Shown: positions 25,358-36,400 of the stretch, in pieces
How the letters are laid out: every line of letters begins with the position of its first letter
Position numbering within the stretch: the first letter of the stretch is position 1
Source of the DNA: Pseudomonas brassicacearum
Lineage (GTDB): Bacteria; Pseudomonadota; Gammaproteobacteria; Pseudomonadales; Pseudomonadaceae
Assembly (NCBI RefSeq): GCF_003732225.1
Contig: NZ_MOBJ01000006.1
Location: 62,001-126,000 of the forward strand
Direction: 5' to 3'
DNA: 64,000 nt
Position numbers and translations under genes: made by a program
The notes under the pieces: generated by a model
The model's database searches: none
What the model was told of the DNA's origin: nothing
Seen by the model: the letters and a program-made list of their open reading frames with translations, nothing else

Positions 25358-25426
25358 GATCGCAGCCTTTGGCAGCTCCTACGGGATGTACACCATTCCC
25401 CCGTAGGAGCTGCCGAAGGCTGCGAT
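25358..25426. repeat. REP pair (class B) and probable terminator
   Basis: Arms GATCGCAGCCTTTGGCAGCTC... and ...GAGCTGCCGAAGGCTGCGAT pair almost perfectly over about 27 bp with a 14-nt centre. On the + strand the right arm runs into TTTTTT, so the palindrome may also terminate transcripts from the LPMO side. batD ends 9 bp further on. Confidence 0.8.
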
Positions 25427-25434
25427 TTTTTGCT

Positions 25435-27075
25435 CTACTTGGGATAAAGCGGCGGCAAACCACTGTCGCCGACCGGGTCGTGGACCCGTTCGGCGATCGG
25501 GATGGCGCGGATCGCGCGCCACAGGTCTTCGCCTTGCCAGTACTGCCCGGCTTCGCTGTAAAGCGCGCCGTTCAGTCCGTCCAGCGCGTCGGAAAGCGGC
25601 ACGAAGCGGGCGGCCATGTCGGCGAGGGTTTCTGGCTGTTGGCGAGCCCAGGCGTCGAGTGCCTGGCGGGTGGCTTGAGGGTCGTTGGCCTGGCAGGCGC
25701 GCTTGAGGTCGTCAAGCAGGGTGCGCGGGCTCGGACCGGTTTGCGCGACGCGCAGAAGCGCTGGTTGCCAACGTGCACGCCACCAGAGACCGAAGCCGAG
25801 CAGGGTGGTGCAGGCAAGGATCAAGGTGCTGAGTTTCCAGTACCAGAGCTCTTCGCTGTCAGCCGTTACGGCAAGCGGCGCATTGCCCACCGGGGTGTCG
25901 ACCGCAAGGTTAGGGTTGTTGACCACGTGCAGGGTTCGGGCCGGGAGACTGCTGCGCTCCAGATGATCTTCATGGGTGTTCCACCAGATCACTTCCACGG
26001 GGGATAGCTCGATTTGCCCGGTGCGGGTCGGCACCAGTGCCTCGCGGTCTTCACGGCTGCCGATCAGCCCGCGCTCGCTGTGCTGATTGCTCAGTTGCGG
26101 TTGGTCGGGGTAACGGCGCAGGCCGTTGGCGTCAGTGATGGGCAGGGGGGGCAGTTGTGAACTGGCCAGGCCTTCGGCTTTCAGGGTCAGGCTACGGGTC
26201 AGAGAGTCGCCGACCTGAATCCGGTCCGGCTCCGGGCTCCAGCTTTCACTGAGGCTCAGGCTGCGCGCGGGTAGCCAGGGAATATCGGCCGGGTAGCCGG
26301 CCGGTTTGGCATTGACCGTCAGGATCATTTCGGCGGAACTTACGCGAATCAGCTTGCCCTGTTTCGGGCTTTGGGGCGCGGGTGCCTGCGTGGGTTGTGC
26401 GTCCACCAGCGTAGCGCTGAACACTTGCGCCGGGATCGTCAGCACGCCGCTGTGTTGTGGGTAGATCGCATAGCGCAGCTCGATCACGCCGTGGCGCAGA
26501 CCATTGATGACCTTCTCGTACGTGCGTGGCTCGCCCAGCTGTTCGACGCGACCATCGGAAATTTGCAGCGGGGTGACGTTGCTGTCGTCAAACAGCGACA
26601 CCGAGTGATAGATGCGCAAGGTCAGAATAGCCTGAGCCTGAACGTATACCGTGTCCTGATCGAGACTGGCTTCGATGAACACCGGCGCCAATGTGTTCGG
26701 GCTGTTTTGAGTAGCGCTTTCGACCACTTGCAGGCTGATCGGTTGGCTTTTGTAATCACCGAGCTGAAGGGACGGGATGACGATCGTGCCGTTCTGCCGG
26801 GGCAGCAGGGTGATGATCCAGCGAGTGGTGGCGTGGCTGTCGCCGCCCAGGGTCGTGAGCTGGTTGACCTGGCGGGTGCCGCGAACCTCGAACAGTGGCT
26901 CCAGTGCGCTCAGGTCCGGTCTGCCGAACTGCGTGACATCGCTGGATTCGAGAGTCAGCTCGACCGTCTCGCCGGAGTTCACGCGGCTGCGATCGACGCT
27001 GGCAACCAACCCTTCAGCCTGGGCGCCAACGGTCCAGAGAAAAAGGCTGAGCAATAAGGCGGTGAAGCGGGTCAT
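25435..27075 (-). CDS. batD: BatD-like oxygen-tolerance/VWA-system membrane protein
   Basis: 546 residues with a signal peptide (ALLLSLFLWTVGAQA), a long periplasmic part of beta-sandwich repeats (VASVDRSRVNSGETVELTL start, typical of BatD), and one transmembrane helix near 415-435 (WKLSTLILACTTLLGFGLWW). A cytoplasmic tail of about 100 residues follows. BatD proteins accompany MoxR and VWA proteins and are thought to help assembly or protection of envelope complexes; the biochemical role is unknown. Last of six genes; the start overlaps the preceding gene by 4 bp. Confidence 0.88.
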   Translation of the reverse strand: MTRFTALLLSLFLWTVGAQAEGLVASVDRSRVNSGETVELTLESSDVTQFGRPDLSALEPLFEVRGTRQVNQLTTLGGDSHATTRWIITLLPRQNGTIVIPSLQLGDYKSQPISLQVVESATQNSPNTLAPVFIEASLDQDTVYVQAQAILTLRIYHSVSLFDDSNVTPLQISDGRVEQLGEPRTYEKVINGLRHGVIELRYAIYPQHSGVLTIPAQVFSATLVDAQPTQAPAPQSPKQGKLIRVSSAEMILTVNAKPAGYPADIPWLPARSLSLSESWSPEPDRIQVGDSLTRSLTLKAEGLASSQLPPLPITDANGLRRYPDQPQLSNQHSERGLIGSREDREALVPTRTGQIELSPVEVIWWNTHEDHLERSSLPARTLHVVNNPNLAVDTPVGNAPLAVTADSEELWYWKLSTLILACTTLLGFGLWWRARWQPALLRVAQTGPSPRTLLDDLKRACQANDPQATRQALDAWARQQPETLADMAARFVPLSDALDGLNGALYSEAGQYWQGEDLWRAIRAIPIAERVHDPVGDSGLPPLYPK

Positions 27076-28823
27076 CGAGTTTTTCCCTGATCCTGATGTT
27101 GTTGCTGTTCGTACCAGAATTTACGTCTAAGCAGTTCGCCCGGTTCATCCGGGATTTTACGCAGCCATTGCTCCAGGGCCTGCCGTTGCTCGCCGTCGAA
27201 GTTGGCGTCGGCGTTGCGGATCGGCGGTGTGGTGTGTTGTTCGTCGCCCAACTCACTGCCCGGCACTTCATTATTGCCCGGTTGTGGCGGGCTGTCGGTA
27301 TTGCTTTCGCTGTTGGCTTCAGTGCTCGGTTGCGCGGTTTGAGCATCGGTCTTCTGCTCGTCGCTGGTCGAGGGCTGTGTCGTCGCACCCGGAGGTGGGG
27401 GTTGCTGAGTCTGCGGGTTCTCTTCGCCGTCGGTCTTTTCCGCTTCGCTGGGCGGTGTGGGGCCCTTCTGTTTGATCAGCGCTTCTACCAGTGCTTTGTT
27501 GGTCAACGCCGGACGTAAATCAGGTTGCAGTTCAAGGGCCTGCTCATAGGCGTCGACGGCAGCTTCCAGTTCACCGCTTTTAGCCAGGGCGTTGCCGCGA
27601 TTGTAGTGCGCGCCGGCGTCGTTGCCTTCGGCGAAGCGCTCGGCGGCAGCGGCGTATTCACCGGCTTCATAGAGCGCGACCCCTTGCCACTGCGGATCCT
27701 TGAAATGCTTTGCGGCTTCGGCGGGCTGTTGCTGCTTGAGTAACTGCTGACCTTGTTGGTCCGGACGCAGCCAAAGATCGTTGAACTCGAAGGCGTAACT
27801 CGGTTGCGGCAGCATGAACAGCAGTGGCAGGCAGAGCAGCCAGCCGCGGCGTGCCGCGCAGGCCGTGAGCAACAACAGTGGCAGCAACAGCCAGTAGCCC
27901 TGATCGGCCCAGGTATCCAGACGCAGCGTCTGGCCATCGTTGCGCAAGCCATGTGGGCTATCGAACAGCCCGAGACTGCGCAGGTCGCTGTCGTCCAGCC
28001 GTGCTTGTCGGTAACGTCCGTCCATGTCGCTGGCAAAGGCTTTCAGGCTCGGCCCGTCGAGACGCGGCACGAGAATCGCACCCTGCGCGTCCTTGAGGAA
28101 ACTGCCGTGTTCGTCGGTGACCGGTGCGCCTTGCGGGGTGCCGACGCCGAGCATCAACCACTCCGGTGCCTGACCGCTGAGGGCTTGACGAATACCCTGG
28201 CGCTCCTGTTCGGTGAGGGCCGAACCGATCAGCAGAATCCGCCCCTGGCCGAGGGCGCCACGGTTGAGCAGTGTCAGCGCCTTGGTCACGGCCAGATCAG
28301 CGCGATGACCCGCCTGAGGCATGATCGACGGTTTGAGCGCGTCCAGCAGATTACGGCTGGTGGACAGGTCGTCGGAGAGCGGCACCAGGGTGTGCGCACT
28401 GCCGGCATAGACGACGATGGCGGTTTGCGCATCGCTGCGGGCTTGCAACAGATCGAGCAGTTTGCGTCGGGCCTGCTCGAGGCGCGTCGGCAGCACGTCG
28501 GTGGCGAGCATTTCCGGCGTCAGTTCAAGGAGCACCACCAACGGGTCGGCGGGTTTCTGCGCGAACTGTTCAACCCGTTCCCAGCCAGGCCCCAGCAGGG
28601 CCAATAGCGCCAGAACCCAGGCCAGGCCCAGGGCGATCCATGGCAACTTGCTTTCACGGCCACTGCCACCACTGAGCAGTGCGGCATGGAAGGCCGGCGG
28701 CAAGATCATCTGCCAGCGACCCGCGCGTTTTTGCCGGTGCCAGAGTTGCCACAGCAACCAGCCCAATAGCGGCAACAGCAACAACCACCAGGGACGGAAC
28801 CAATGCGGCCAGAGTTCGATCAT
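27072..28823 (-). CDS. VWA domain protein with TPR (BatB/BatC fusion type)
   Basis: 583 residues. Two N-terminal membrane helices (about 10-26 and 62-77) precede a VWA domain (about 90-290). The MIDAS DxSxS motif is replaced by LLELTPEML in the expected place, so metal binding may be lost. Another helix lies near 310-345. A TPR region follows (about 350-455: AGAHYNRGNALAKSGELEAA), then a Pro/Gln/Thr-rich linker (460-540) and a basic C-terminus. It corresponds to BatB plus BatC in one chain. It overlaps batD and the other VWA gene by 4 bp on each side. Confidence 0.9.
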   Translation of the reverse strand: MIELWPHWFRPWWLLLLPLLGWLLWQLWHRQKRAGRWQMILPPAFHAALLSGGSGRESKLPWIALGLAWVLALLALLGPGWERVEQFAQKPADPLVVLLELTPEMLATDVLPTRLEQARRKLLDLLQARSDAQTAIVVYAGSAHTLVPLSDDLSTSRNLLDALKPSIMPQAGHRADLAVTKALTLLNRGALGQGRILLIGSALTEQERQGIRQALSGQAPEWLMLGVGTPQGAPVTDEHGSFLKDAQGAILVPRLDGPSLKAFASDMDGRYRQARLDDSDLRSLGLFDSPHGLRNDGQTLRLDTWADQGYWLLLPLLLLTACAARRGWLLCLPLLFMLPQPSYAFEFNDLWLRPDQQGQQLLKQQQPAEAAKHFKDPQWQGVALYEAGEYAAAAERFAEGNDAGAHYNRGNALAKSGELEAAVDAYEQALELQPDLRPALTNKALVEALIKQKGPTPPSEAEKTDGEENPQTQQPPPPGATTQPSTSDEQKTDAQTAQPSTEANSESNTDSPPQPGNNEVPGSELGDEQHTTPPIRNADANFDGEQRQALEQWLRKIPDEPGELLRRKFWYEQQQHQDQGKTR

Positions 28824-29896
28824 CGACGCCTCCGCAGACGCAGGCGTTTAAGCCGCTGGTGCCAGTCAGGGCGCTGTTGCAGAAAATGCGACTGGGTGAA
28901 AAAACGTTGCAGCGGGTTGTCTGGCCAGCGCGCGCGGATGACCAGCAAGATGCTCATCAGTAGCGCGGCGGCCAGCGGCCAGCTGTACAGTGCTTGCGCC
29001 GGGCGGGCCTGGGTCGGTTGTTGAGTCACGGGTTCCAGTTGATCGAGGGTTTCCTTGATCGCCTGCAGTTCTGCGCCATCGCGGGCGCGAAAGTAACGTC
29101 CTCCGGTGGCTTGCGCGATGGCTTTCAGGGCCGGTTCATCGAGGTCCATGGTCGGGTTGCCGGCCAGAAAAGCCAGAGGACCGCCTTGCTCCGGATCGGC
29201 ACCGATGCCGATCGGGTAGATTTTCACCCCTTCTTCGGCGGCCAGTCGCGCGGCGGTCAGTGGATCGATTTCGCCGCCATTGTTGGCACCGTCGGTGACC
29301 AGGATCAGTACGCGGCTGTGTGCCGGGCGTTGGCGCAAGCGTTTCAGGGCAAGGCCGATGGCGTCGCCTATGGCGGTGTTCTTGCCGGCGATGCCGATCC
29401 GCGCTTCGTCGAGCCAGATACGCACGGTGTGCCGGTCGAAGGTCAGCGGGGCTTGCAGATAGGCCTGGCTGCCGAACAGGATCAGGCCGACGCGATCGCC
29501 ATCGCGTTTTTCGAGGAAGTCACCGAGCAAATGCTTGACCAGCGTCAGGCGGCTGACGTCTTCGTCCTGCCATTGCATGTCGGGGAAGTCCATGGAGCCT
29601 GACACGTCGACGGCCACCAGCAGGTCGCGTCCACTGGCGGCAATCGGCAGCGGTTCGCCGAGCCATTGCGGGCGGGCGGCGGCGATCAACAGCAGCAGCC
29701 AGAGCAGGATAAGCGGCGCTTGCTGGCGCCAGGCCGGCAGGTTGGCGCGGGCGCGACGCCGGACCAGGCCTTCAAGATCGGTCAGAAAGCTGACGTTGAG
29801 CGCCGGTTCGCCGCTGTCGGCGACTGGCAGCACAATCCGCATCAGCCACGGCAGCGGCAACAGGGCGAAGATCCACGGCCAGGCGAACTCAAACAT
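28820..29896 (-). CDS. VWA domain membrane protein (BatA-like)
   Basis: 358 residues: helices at about 5-22 and 60-75, then a VWA domain with an intact MIDAS motif DVSGS (Asp97, Ser99, Ser101) followed by TDGANNGGEIDP, and a C-terminal helix (about 305-320). Arg-rich ends lie in the cytoplasm. In this gene family the VWA proteins are presumed clients or partners of the MoxR ATPase. Unlike the next gene it keeps all visible MIDAS residues. It overlaps DUF4381 by 8 bp and the VWA/TPR gene by 4 bp. Confidence 0.92.
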   Translation of the reverse strand: MFEFAWPWIFALLPLPWLMRIVLPVADSGEPALNVSFLTDLEGLVRRRARANLPAWRQQAPLILLWLLLLIAAARPQWLGEPLPIAASGRDLLVAVDVSGSMDFPDMQWQDEDVSRLTLVKHLLGDFLEKRDGDRVGLILFGSQAYLQAPLTFDRHTVRIWLDEARIGIAGKNTAIGDAIGLALKRLRQRPAHSRVLILVTDGANNGGEIDPLTAARLAAEEGVKIYPIGIGADPEQGGPLAFLAGNPTMDLDEPALKAIAQATGGRYFRARDGAELQAIKETLDQLEPVTQQPTQARPAQALYSWPLAAALLMSILLVIRARWPDNPLQRFFTQSHFLQQRPDWHQRLKRLRLRRRR

Positions 29897-30383
29897 GTTT
29901 GCGAATCCAGGTGTCGACAGCTTGTGTCAGGCCGGCGATAGCCTTGTCGTCGAGTTTGCACTCCGGCTTGTAGGCGCCTTCAACCAGGATCATCCAGCGG
30001 GTCAGGCCGGCAGCCGGACAGCGGTTGTCGAGAAACGCCAGCCATTTACGACCATTAAGGGTGTGGCTCTGACTGTAGGGGTAATGGTTGCGGCACAGGC
30101 GCTTGAGCAATCCGTTGAGTTGTTGCAACCAGGCGCCGGCCGGTGCGCCGTCATACGGCTTGGGCATTTGTGCCAATTCAGCCAGCGCAGCCAATCGCAC
30201 CGGATCCAGCGGCTGTTCGGCGCGCACAGCGGAGTGCTTGACGGGAATAAAACGGCGCAGTTGCCACAGGCCGAAACCGATCAGTGGCAACAGCACCAGC
30301 AGCAACCACCAGCCCGGTGCCGGCGGCCAGAAGTCGATGGGAGGCGGGGTCATCAATGGTTGCAGTTGCTCGAGGCTACTCAT
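29889..30383 (-). CDS. DUF4381 domain-containing membrane protein
   Basis: 164 residues with one helix near residues 24-40 (GWWLLLVLLPLIGFGLW) and a helical cytoplasmic part containing NGLLKRLCRNHYPYSQ and GRKWLAFLD, typical of DUF4381. This family always sits between DUF58 and VWA genes in MoxR operons; its molecular role is unknown. The start overlaps the DUF58 stop by 4 bp, and the end overlaps the BatA-like gene by 8 bp. Confidence 0.9.
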   Translation of the reverse strand: MSSLEQLQPLMTPPPIDFWPPAPGWWLLLVLLPLIGFGLWQLRRFIPVKHSAVRAEQPLDPVRLAALAELAQMPKPYDGAPAGAWLQQLNGLLKRLCRNHYPYSQSHTLNGRKWLAFLDNRCPAAGLTRWMILVEGAYKPECKLDDKAIAGLTQAVDTWIRKHV

Positions 30384-31324
30384 TTGCTTTTACCCGGACG
30401 TTGCGGGTTCAGGTATTCACGCAGTTGTTCGACCATCGTGCTTTGAGTGCTAAGGGGCATTAGCAGGACACGCAGTTTCTGTGCCAGCAGTTCCCAGCGG
30501 GCGATGCGCGCTTCGGCCTGGGCGCGATAGGTTTGGCGCAGGTCGACGTTCAGCGTATCGAGTTCAAGTTGTGCCCCGCGCTCGGCGAAACGCAGCAAAC
30601 CGGCAGCGGGCAGGGCGTGGTCGAGCGGATCGGAGAGTGGCAGCAACAGCAAATCACAGTGCCGTGACAGCAGGCTCAACTGTTGCTCGGCACCCTCGGA
30701 CAAGGCGCGCTCGTCGCAGATCACGATCACCAGGCTTCCCGGACGCAGTACCTCGCGGGCGCGGCGCAGGGCCATGCTCAGGCCGTCGCGATCGGGCTCT
30801 CTTTCGGTGTTGAGAGTCTGGTTGACGCGCACCAAACGGTTGAGCAATTGCAGCAGGCTTTGCTTGCTGCGTCGGGGTTTGATTTCGTAGTGCTCGTTGT
30901 CACCGTACACCAGCCCGCCCACACGGTCGTTATGCCCCAGCGCAGCCCAGCCAATCAGGCTCGCGGCTTGTGCGGCCAAGACTGATTTAAACATCAGCCC
31001 CGAGCCGAAAAACAAGCGGCGACTCTGCTCGACCATGATGAAAATCGGCCGCTCGCGCTCTTCGTGAAACAGTTTGGTATGCGGCTCCTGGGTGCGTGCG
31101 GTGACGCGCCAGTCGATGGTCCGCACATCGTCGCCGGCCTGATAGACCCGCACCTGATCGAAGTCCACGCCACGCCCGCGCAGCTTGGAGTGGTGCAGGC
31201 CAATCAACGGGCTGCGCTGGCTCGGCGTGGAAAACAACTGCACTTCGCGCACGCGATGGCGCATCTCGATCAGCTCGGAGAGGCTGACGCGGATACCCGG
31301 TTCGGGCGCAAGCGGTGTGCTCAT
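30380..31324 (-). CDS. DUF58 domain-containing protein
   Basis: 314 residues, soluble. Contains the DUF58 block GRGVDFDQVRVYQAGDDVRTIDWRVTAR (about 49-76) followed by FHEERERPIFIMVEQSRRLFFG, a degenerate VWA-like fold. It works with MoxR ATPases; exact function not known. The ATG at 31324 leaves 5 bp to the moxR stop. A TTG at 31333 would overlap it by 4 bp and add MTL; neither has a strong ribosome-binding site, consistent with coupling to moxR. Confidence 0.9.
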   Translation of the reverse strand: MSTPLAPEPGIRVSLSELIEMRHRVREVQLFSTPSQRSPLIGLHHSKLRGRGVDFDQVRVYQAGDDVRTIDWRVTARTQEPHTKLFHEERERPIFIMVEQSRRLFFGSGLMFKSVLAAQAASLIGWAALGHNDRVGGLVYGDNEHYEIKPRRSKQSLLQLLNRLVRVNQTLNTEREPDRDGLSMALRRAREVLRPGSLVIVICDERALSEGAEQQLSLLSRHCDLLLLPLSDPLDHALPAAGLLRFAERGAQLELDTLNVDLRQTYRAQAEARIARWELLAQKLRVLLMPLSTQSTMVEQLREYLNPQRPGKSK

Positions 31325-31329
31325 GAGGG

Positions 31330-32289
<960 letters not shown>

Positions 32290-32591
32290 CGATGACTGTT
32301 CCTGGAGAGGGTGAGCCAAGGCGTTCGAACAACGCCAGGGCTGGGGGCGTTACTTTAATCCATCGCAGGGGGTGGCGACTAACGGCATTTTGCGCAAAGA
32401 GCGTGAATTGATTGGCGATTGTTGGAAATTGGCGGGGCTGGTGAATGGTGGTGTTCATTCGGGCGCCATCGCGAGCAAGCTCGCTCCCACAGGGGATCTG
32501 TATGGGTTGCAAAATCAGCATCCGGCATAAATCCAATGTGGGAGCGAGCTTGCTCGCGATGGCGCCGGCACAGGCGCGGAAATTCCAAGGC
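32290..32591. other. 302-bp gap with a class A REP pair
   Basis: Promoter region for the moxR operon on the left; 32462-32566 is a perfect 30-bp inverted REP pair. No gene seen. Confidence 0.7.
32462..32566. repeat. REP pair (class A), perfect 30-bp inverted arms
   Basis: GGCGCCATCGCGAGCAAGCT... at 32462-32491 and its exact reverse complement at 32537-32566, separated by 45 bp. Located between the moxR promoter and the 3' end of the next minus-strand gene. Confidence 0.92.
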
Positions 32592-32945
32592 TCAGAGCTG
32601 GCTGATATAAGTGCCAGTGCCCTTGAGAATGTTCTGCAGGGTTTCTTCGACTTCAGCCAGGTCGACGGCGTCGGTGTTGTGAATGATTTCCAAAGAGTCA
32701 TCGCCATTCAGCGCATCGGCATCAGCGGCGGCGATTTCGATCAGCAGGCGGGTAGGGCTGAGGGTGACTTTCACACCGTCGAGGGTGGACGGCTCGCCAT
32801 CGAGGGTAATCTCCAGCTCGTCTTCGTCCGGGTAACGCGTCATCAAAAACATGTCGCCCTGATTGCTGTGGCAGCAGAGCATGGCCATGTTGTCTTCTTC
32901 GTCGTCGCACGGGTTGGCGATCAGGTGGGCGGTAGTCATTTGCAT
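32592..32945 (-). CDS. Conserved-looking acidic protein, unknown function
   Basis: 117 residues from ATG 32945 (MQMTTAHLIANP), which has AGGAA 5 bp upstream; the longer open frame to 33050 has no site and a non-protein-like N-terminus. Very acidic (CDDEEDN, YPDEDELEITLDGEP, LNGDDSLEII). Alternating beta-strand pattern, no signal peptide or membrane segment. I do not recognise a family. Divergent from gdhB. Confidence 0.75.
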   Translation of the reverse strand: MQMTTAHLIANPCDDEEDNMAMLCCHSNQGDMFLMTRYPDEDELEITLDGEPSTLDGVKVTLSPTRLLIEIAAADADALNGDDSLEIIHNTDAVDLAEVEETLQNILKGTGTYISQL

Positions 32946-33449
32946 GGGAAATTCCTGGCTCGGCGAGCGTGGTGAAGGCCACAAAAGGCAATTCTGCCAG
33001 CCCGAGGGAATTTCTGCTCGCCTGACTGTCAGAGGATGTGTCGTGAACATCCCGGGTGTTGCTGGTCATTTCTGGTACGGATGTGCCGCAAATACGGGCA
33101 TAAAACCGTCTTTTTCTCGCACGAGTGCTAGTGTTGTTCGATGCGCTGGCGATGAGTTACGTACCGATGACCGAATATGTCGCAGCATCGCAAGCAGGCA
33201 GGTTGTCGCACCCGATAAGCTGCGCAACCAATGGATACCCGTAAAGACAGTGCGCAATCGATCGCGCAGTCGTTTTTGCAGATGCCCATTCATGGAAGGT
33301 GAATGTGACCTGAGTGTCTCGTCCAGCTTCACCCATCTGTCACCCTGATAACCTCTGCCCGAGATTCAGGAACAGGGTGACGGATCGCCCCGAAAGGGGT
33401 TTTGCACGCGACGCTTCCATCAATAACAAGCCCAAGCGGAGTACCACAG
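32946..33449. other. 504-bp divergent control region before gdhB
   Basis: Promoter regions for the acidic protein (-) and gdhB (+). The gdhB leader contains two consecutive hairpins (33337-33383 and 33387-33404). A frame of 88 codons on the minus strand (33066-33332) has no family-like features and I do not call it. Confidence 0.6.
33337..33404 (+). promoter_or_regulatory. Two consecutive hairpins in the gdhB leader
   Basis: GTCACCCTG (33339-33347) pairs with CAGGGTGAC (33373-33381), extendable by two pairs. It is followed directly by GCCCC-GAAA-GGGGT-TTT (33387-33403), a short stem with a GNRA loop and a T run, ending 46 bp before the gdhB ATG. The second has the form of a weak terminator. 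Possible 5' UTR control; not proven. Confidence 0.4.
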
Positions 33450-36400
33450 ATGGCGTTCTTCACCGCAGCCAGCAAAGCCGACTTCCAGCACCAACTGCAA
33501 GCGGCACTGGCGCAGCACATCAGTGAACAGGCACTGCCACAAGTGGCGCTGTTCGCTGAACAATTTTTCGGCATTATTTCCCTGGATGAACTGACCCAGC
33601 GCCGGTTGTCCGACCTCGCCGGCTGCACTCTTTCTGCCTGGCGCCTGCTTGAGCGCTTTGACCACGCGCAACCACAAGTGCGCGTTTACAACCCCGATTA
33701 CGAACGCCACGGCTGGCAGTCGACCCACACTGCGGTCGAAGTGCTGCACCACGACCTGCCATTTCTCGTGGACTCGGTGCGCACCGAACTGAACCGTCGC
33801 GGTTACAGCATCCATACCTTGCAAACCACCGTGCTGAGCGTGCGTCGCGGCGCCAAGGGCGAGCTGCTGGAAATCCTGCCTAAAGGCACCCATGGCGATG
33901 GCATTCAGCAAGAATCGCTGATGTACCTTGAGATCGACCGTTGCGCGCATACCGCCGAACTCAATGTATTGAGCAAGGAGCTGGAACAGGTTCTCGGTGA
34001 AGTCCGCGTTGCGGTCGCCGATTTTGAACCGATGAAAGCCAAGGTCCAGGAGCTGATCGAAGGCATCGACAAAAGCAAATTTGCCGTTGATGCCGAAGAA
34101 AAGAGTGAGATCAAAGGCTTCCTCGAGTGGCTGGTGGGCAACCACTTCACGTTCCTGGGTTACGAAGAGTTCGTGGTTCGTGACGACAAGGATGGCGGCT
34201 ATATCGAGTACGACCAGAACTCGTTCCTGGGCCTGACCCGATTGTTGCGCGCCGGCCTGACGGCCGAAGACCTGCGTATCGAAGACTACGCCGTGAACTA
34301 CCTGCGCGAACCGACTCCGCTGTCGTTCGCCAAGGCTGCGCACCCGAGCCGCGTGCACCGTCCGGCTTACCCGGATTACGTGTCGATCCGCCAGATCGAT
34401 GCCAACGGTAAAGTCATCAAGGAATGCCGCTTCATGGGCCTGTACACCTCGTCGGTGTATGGCGAAAGCGTGCGGGTCATTCCGTACATCCGTCGCAAGG
34501 TCGACGTTATCGAACAGCGTTCCGGCTTCCAGGCCAAGGCGCACCTGGGCAAGGAACTGGCCCAGGTACTCGAAGTACTGCCGCGTGACGATCTGTTCCA
34601 GACCCCGGTCGACGAGCTGTTCAGCACCGTGATGTCGATCGTGCAGATCCAGGAACGCAACAAGATTCGCGTGTTCCTGCGCAAAGACCCGTACGGGCGC
34701 TTCTGCTACTGCCTGGCCTACGTGCCACGCGACATCTATTCCACCGAAGTGCGTCAGAAGATCCAGCAAGTGCTGATGGATCGCCTGAAAGCCAGCGATT
34801 GCGAGTTCTGGACTTTCTTCTCCGAGTCCGTGCTGGCCCGTGTGCAACTGATTCTGCGGGTCGACCCGAAGAACCGTCTGGACATCGACCCGCTGCTGCT
34901 GGAAAAAGAAGTGGTGCAAGCCTGCCGCAGCTGGCAGGACGACTACGCAAGCCTGGTGGTCGAAAGCTTCGGCGAAGCCCAGGGCACCAATGTGCTGGCC
35001 GACTTCCCGAAAGGCTTCCCGGCCGGCTACCGCGAGCGTTTCGCAGCCCATTCGGCTGTGGTCGACATGCAGCACCTGCTGAGCCTGAGCGAAAAAAATC
35101 CGCTGGTGATGAGCTTCTATCAGCCGCTGGGTCAGGTGTCCGGTCAGCGCGAGCTGCACTGCAAGCTGTACCACGCCGATACCCCGCTGGCCCTGTCCGA
35201 CGTCTTGCCAATCCTGGAAAACCTCGGCCTGCGCGTGCTGGGCGAGTTCCCGTATCGCCTGCGTCATAGCAACGGTCGCGAGTTCTGGATTCACGACTTC
35301 GCGTTCACCGCTGCTGAAGGCCTGGAACTCGATATCCAGCAGCTCAACGACACGCTGCAGGACGCGTTCGTCCACATCGTTCGCGGCGACGCCGAAAACG
35401 ATGCGTTCAACCGCCTGGTACTGACCGCCGGCCTGCCATGGCGCGACGTTGCGCTGCTGCGCGCTTACGCCCGTTACCTGAAGCAGATCCGTCTGGGCTT
35501 CGACCTGGGCTATATCGCCAGCACCCTGAACAACCACACCGATATCGCTCGCGAATTGACCCGGTTGTTCAAGACCCGTTTCTACCTGGCGCGCAAGCTG
35601 ACCAGCGACGACCTCGACGACAAGCAGCTGCGCCTGGAACAAGCGATTCTGAGCGCTCTGGACGACGTTCAGGTGTTGAACGAAGACCGCATCCTGCGTC
35701 GCTACCTGGACCTGATCAAGGCAACCCTGCGGACCAACTTCTACCAGACCGACGCCAACGGTCAGAACAAGTCCTACTTCAGCTTCAAGTTCAACCCGCA
35801 CCTGATTCCAGAGCTGCCGAAACCGGTTCCGAAGTTCGAAATCTTCGTCTACTCGCCACGCGTCGAAGGCGTGCACCTGCGCTTTGGCAACGTTGCTCGC
35901 GGTGGTCTGCGCTGGTCCGACCGTGAGGAAGACTTCCGTACCGAAGTCCTGGGCCTGGTAAAAGCCCAGCAAGTGAAGAACTCGGTCATTGTGCCGGTGG
36001 GTGCGAAGGGCGGCTTCCTGCCGCGTCGCCTGCCACTGGGCGGCAGCCGTGATGAAATCGCAGCAGAAGGCATCGCCTGCTACCGCATCTTCATTTCCGG
36101 TCTGTTGGACATCACCGACAACCTGAAAGACGGCGCGCTGGTACCGCCGGCCAACGTCGTGCGTCATGACGACGATGACCCGTACCTGGTAGTGGCAGCG
36201 GACAAGGGCACTGCGACCTTCTCCGACATCGCCAACGGTATTGCGATCGACTACGGCTTCTGGCTCGGTGACGCCTTCGCGTCCGGCGGCTCGGCCGGTT
36301 ATGACCACAAGAAAATGGGCATCACCGCCAAAGGCGCGTGGGTTGGCGTTCAACGTCACTTCCGCGAGCGCGGCATCAACGTCCAGGAAGACAGCATCAC

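Larger units (their letters stand above)
24902..25434. other. 533-bp gap between LPMO gene and batD
   Basis: Contains no intact gene. It holds a decayed copy of the sbcD 5' end with its upstream flank (24976-25330), itself interrupted by about 90 bp of REP-like sequence (25045-25130), and a class B REP palindrome pair (25358-25426). Confidence 0.75.

Noticed and set aside
33066..33332. 88-codon minus-strand frame in the gdhB control region
   Set aside because: Basic, Ser/Arg-rich translation without domain, and poor start context; more likely chance in a regulatory gap.
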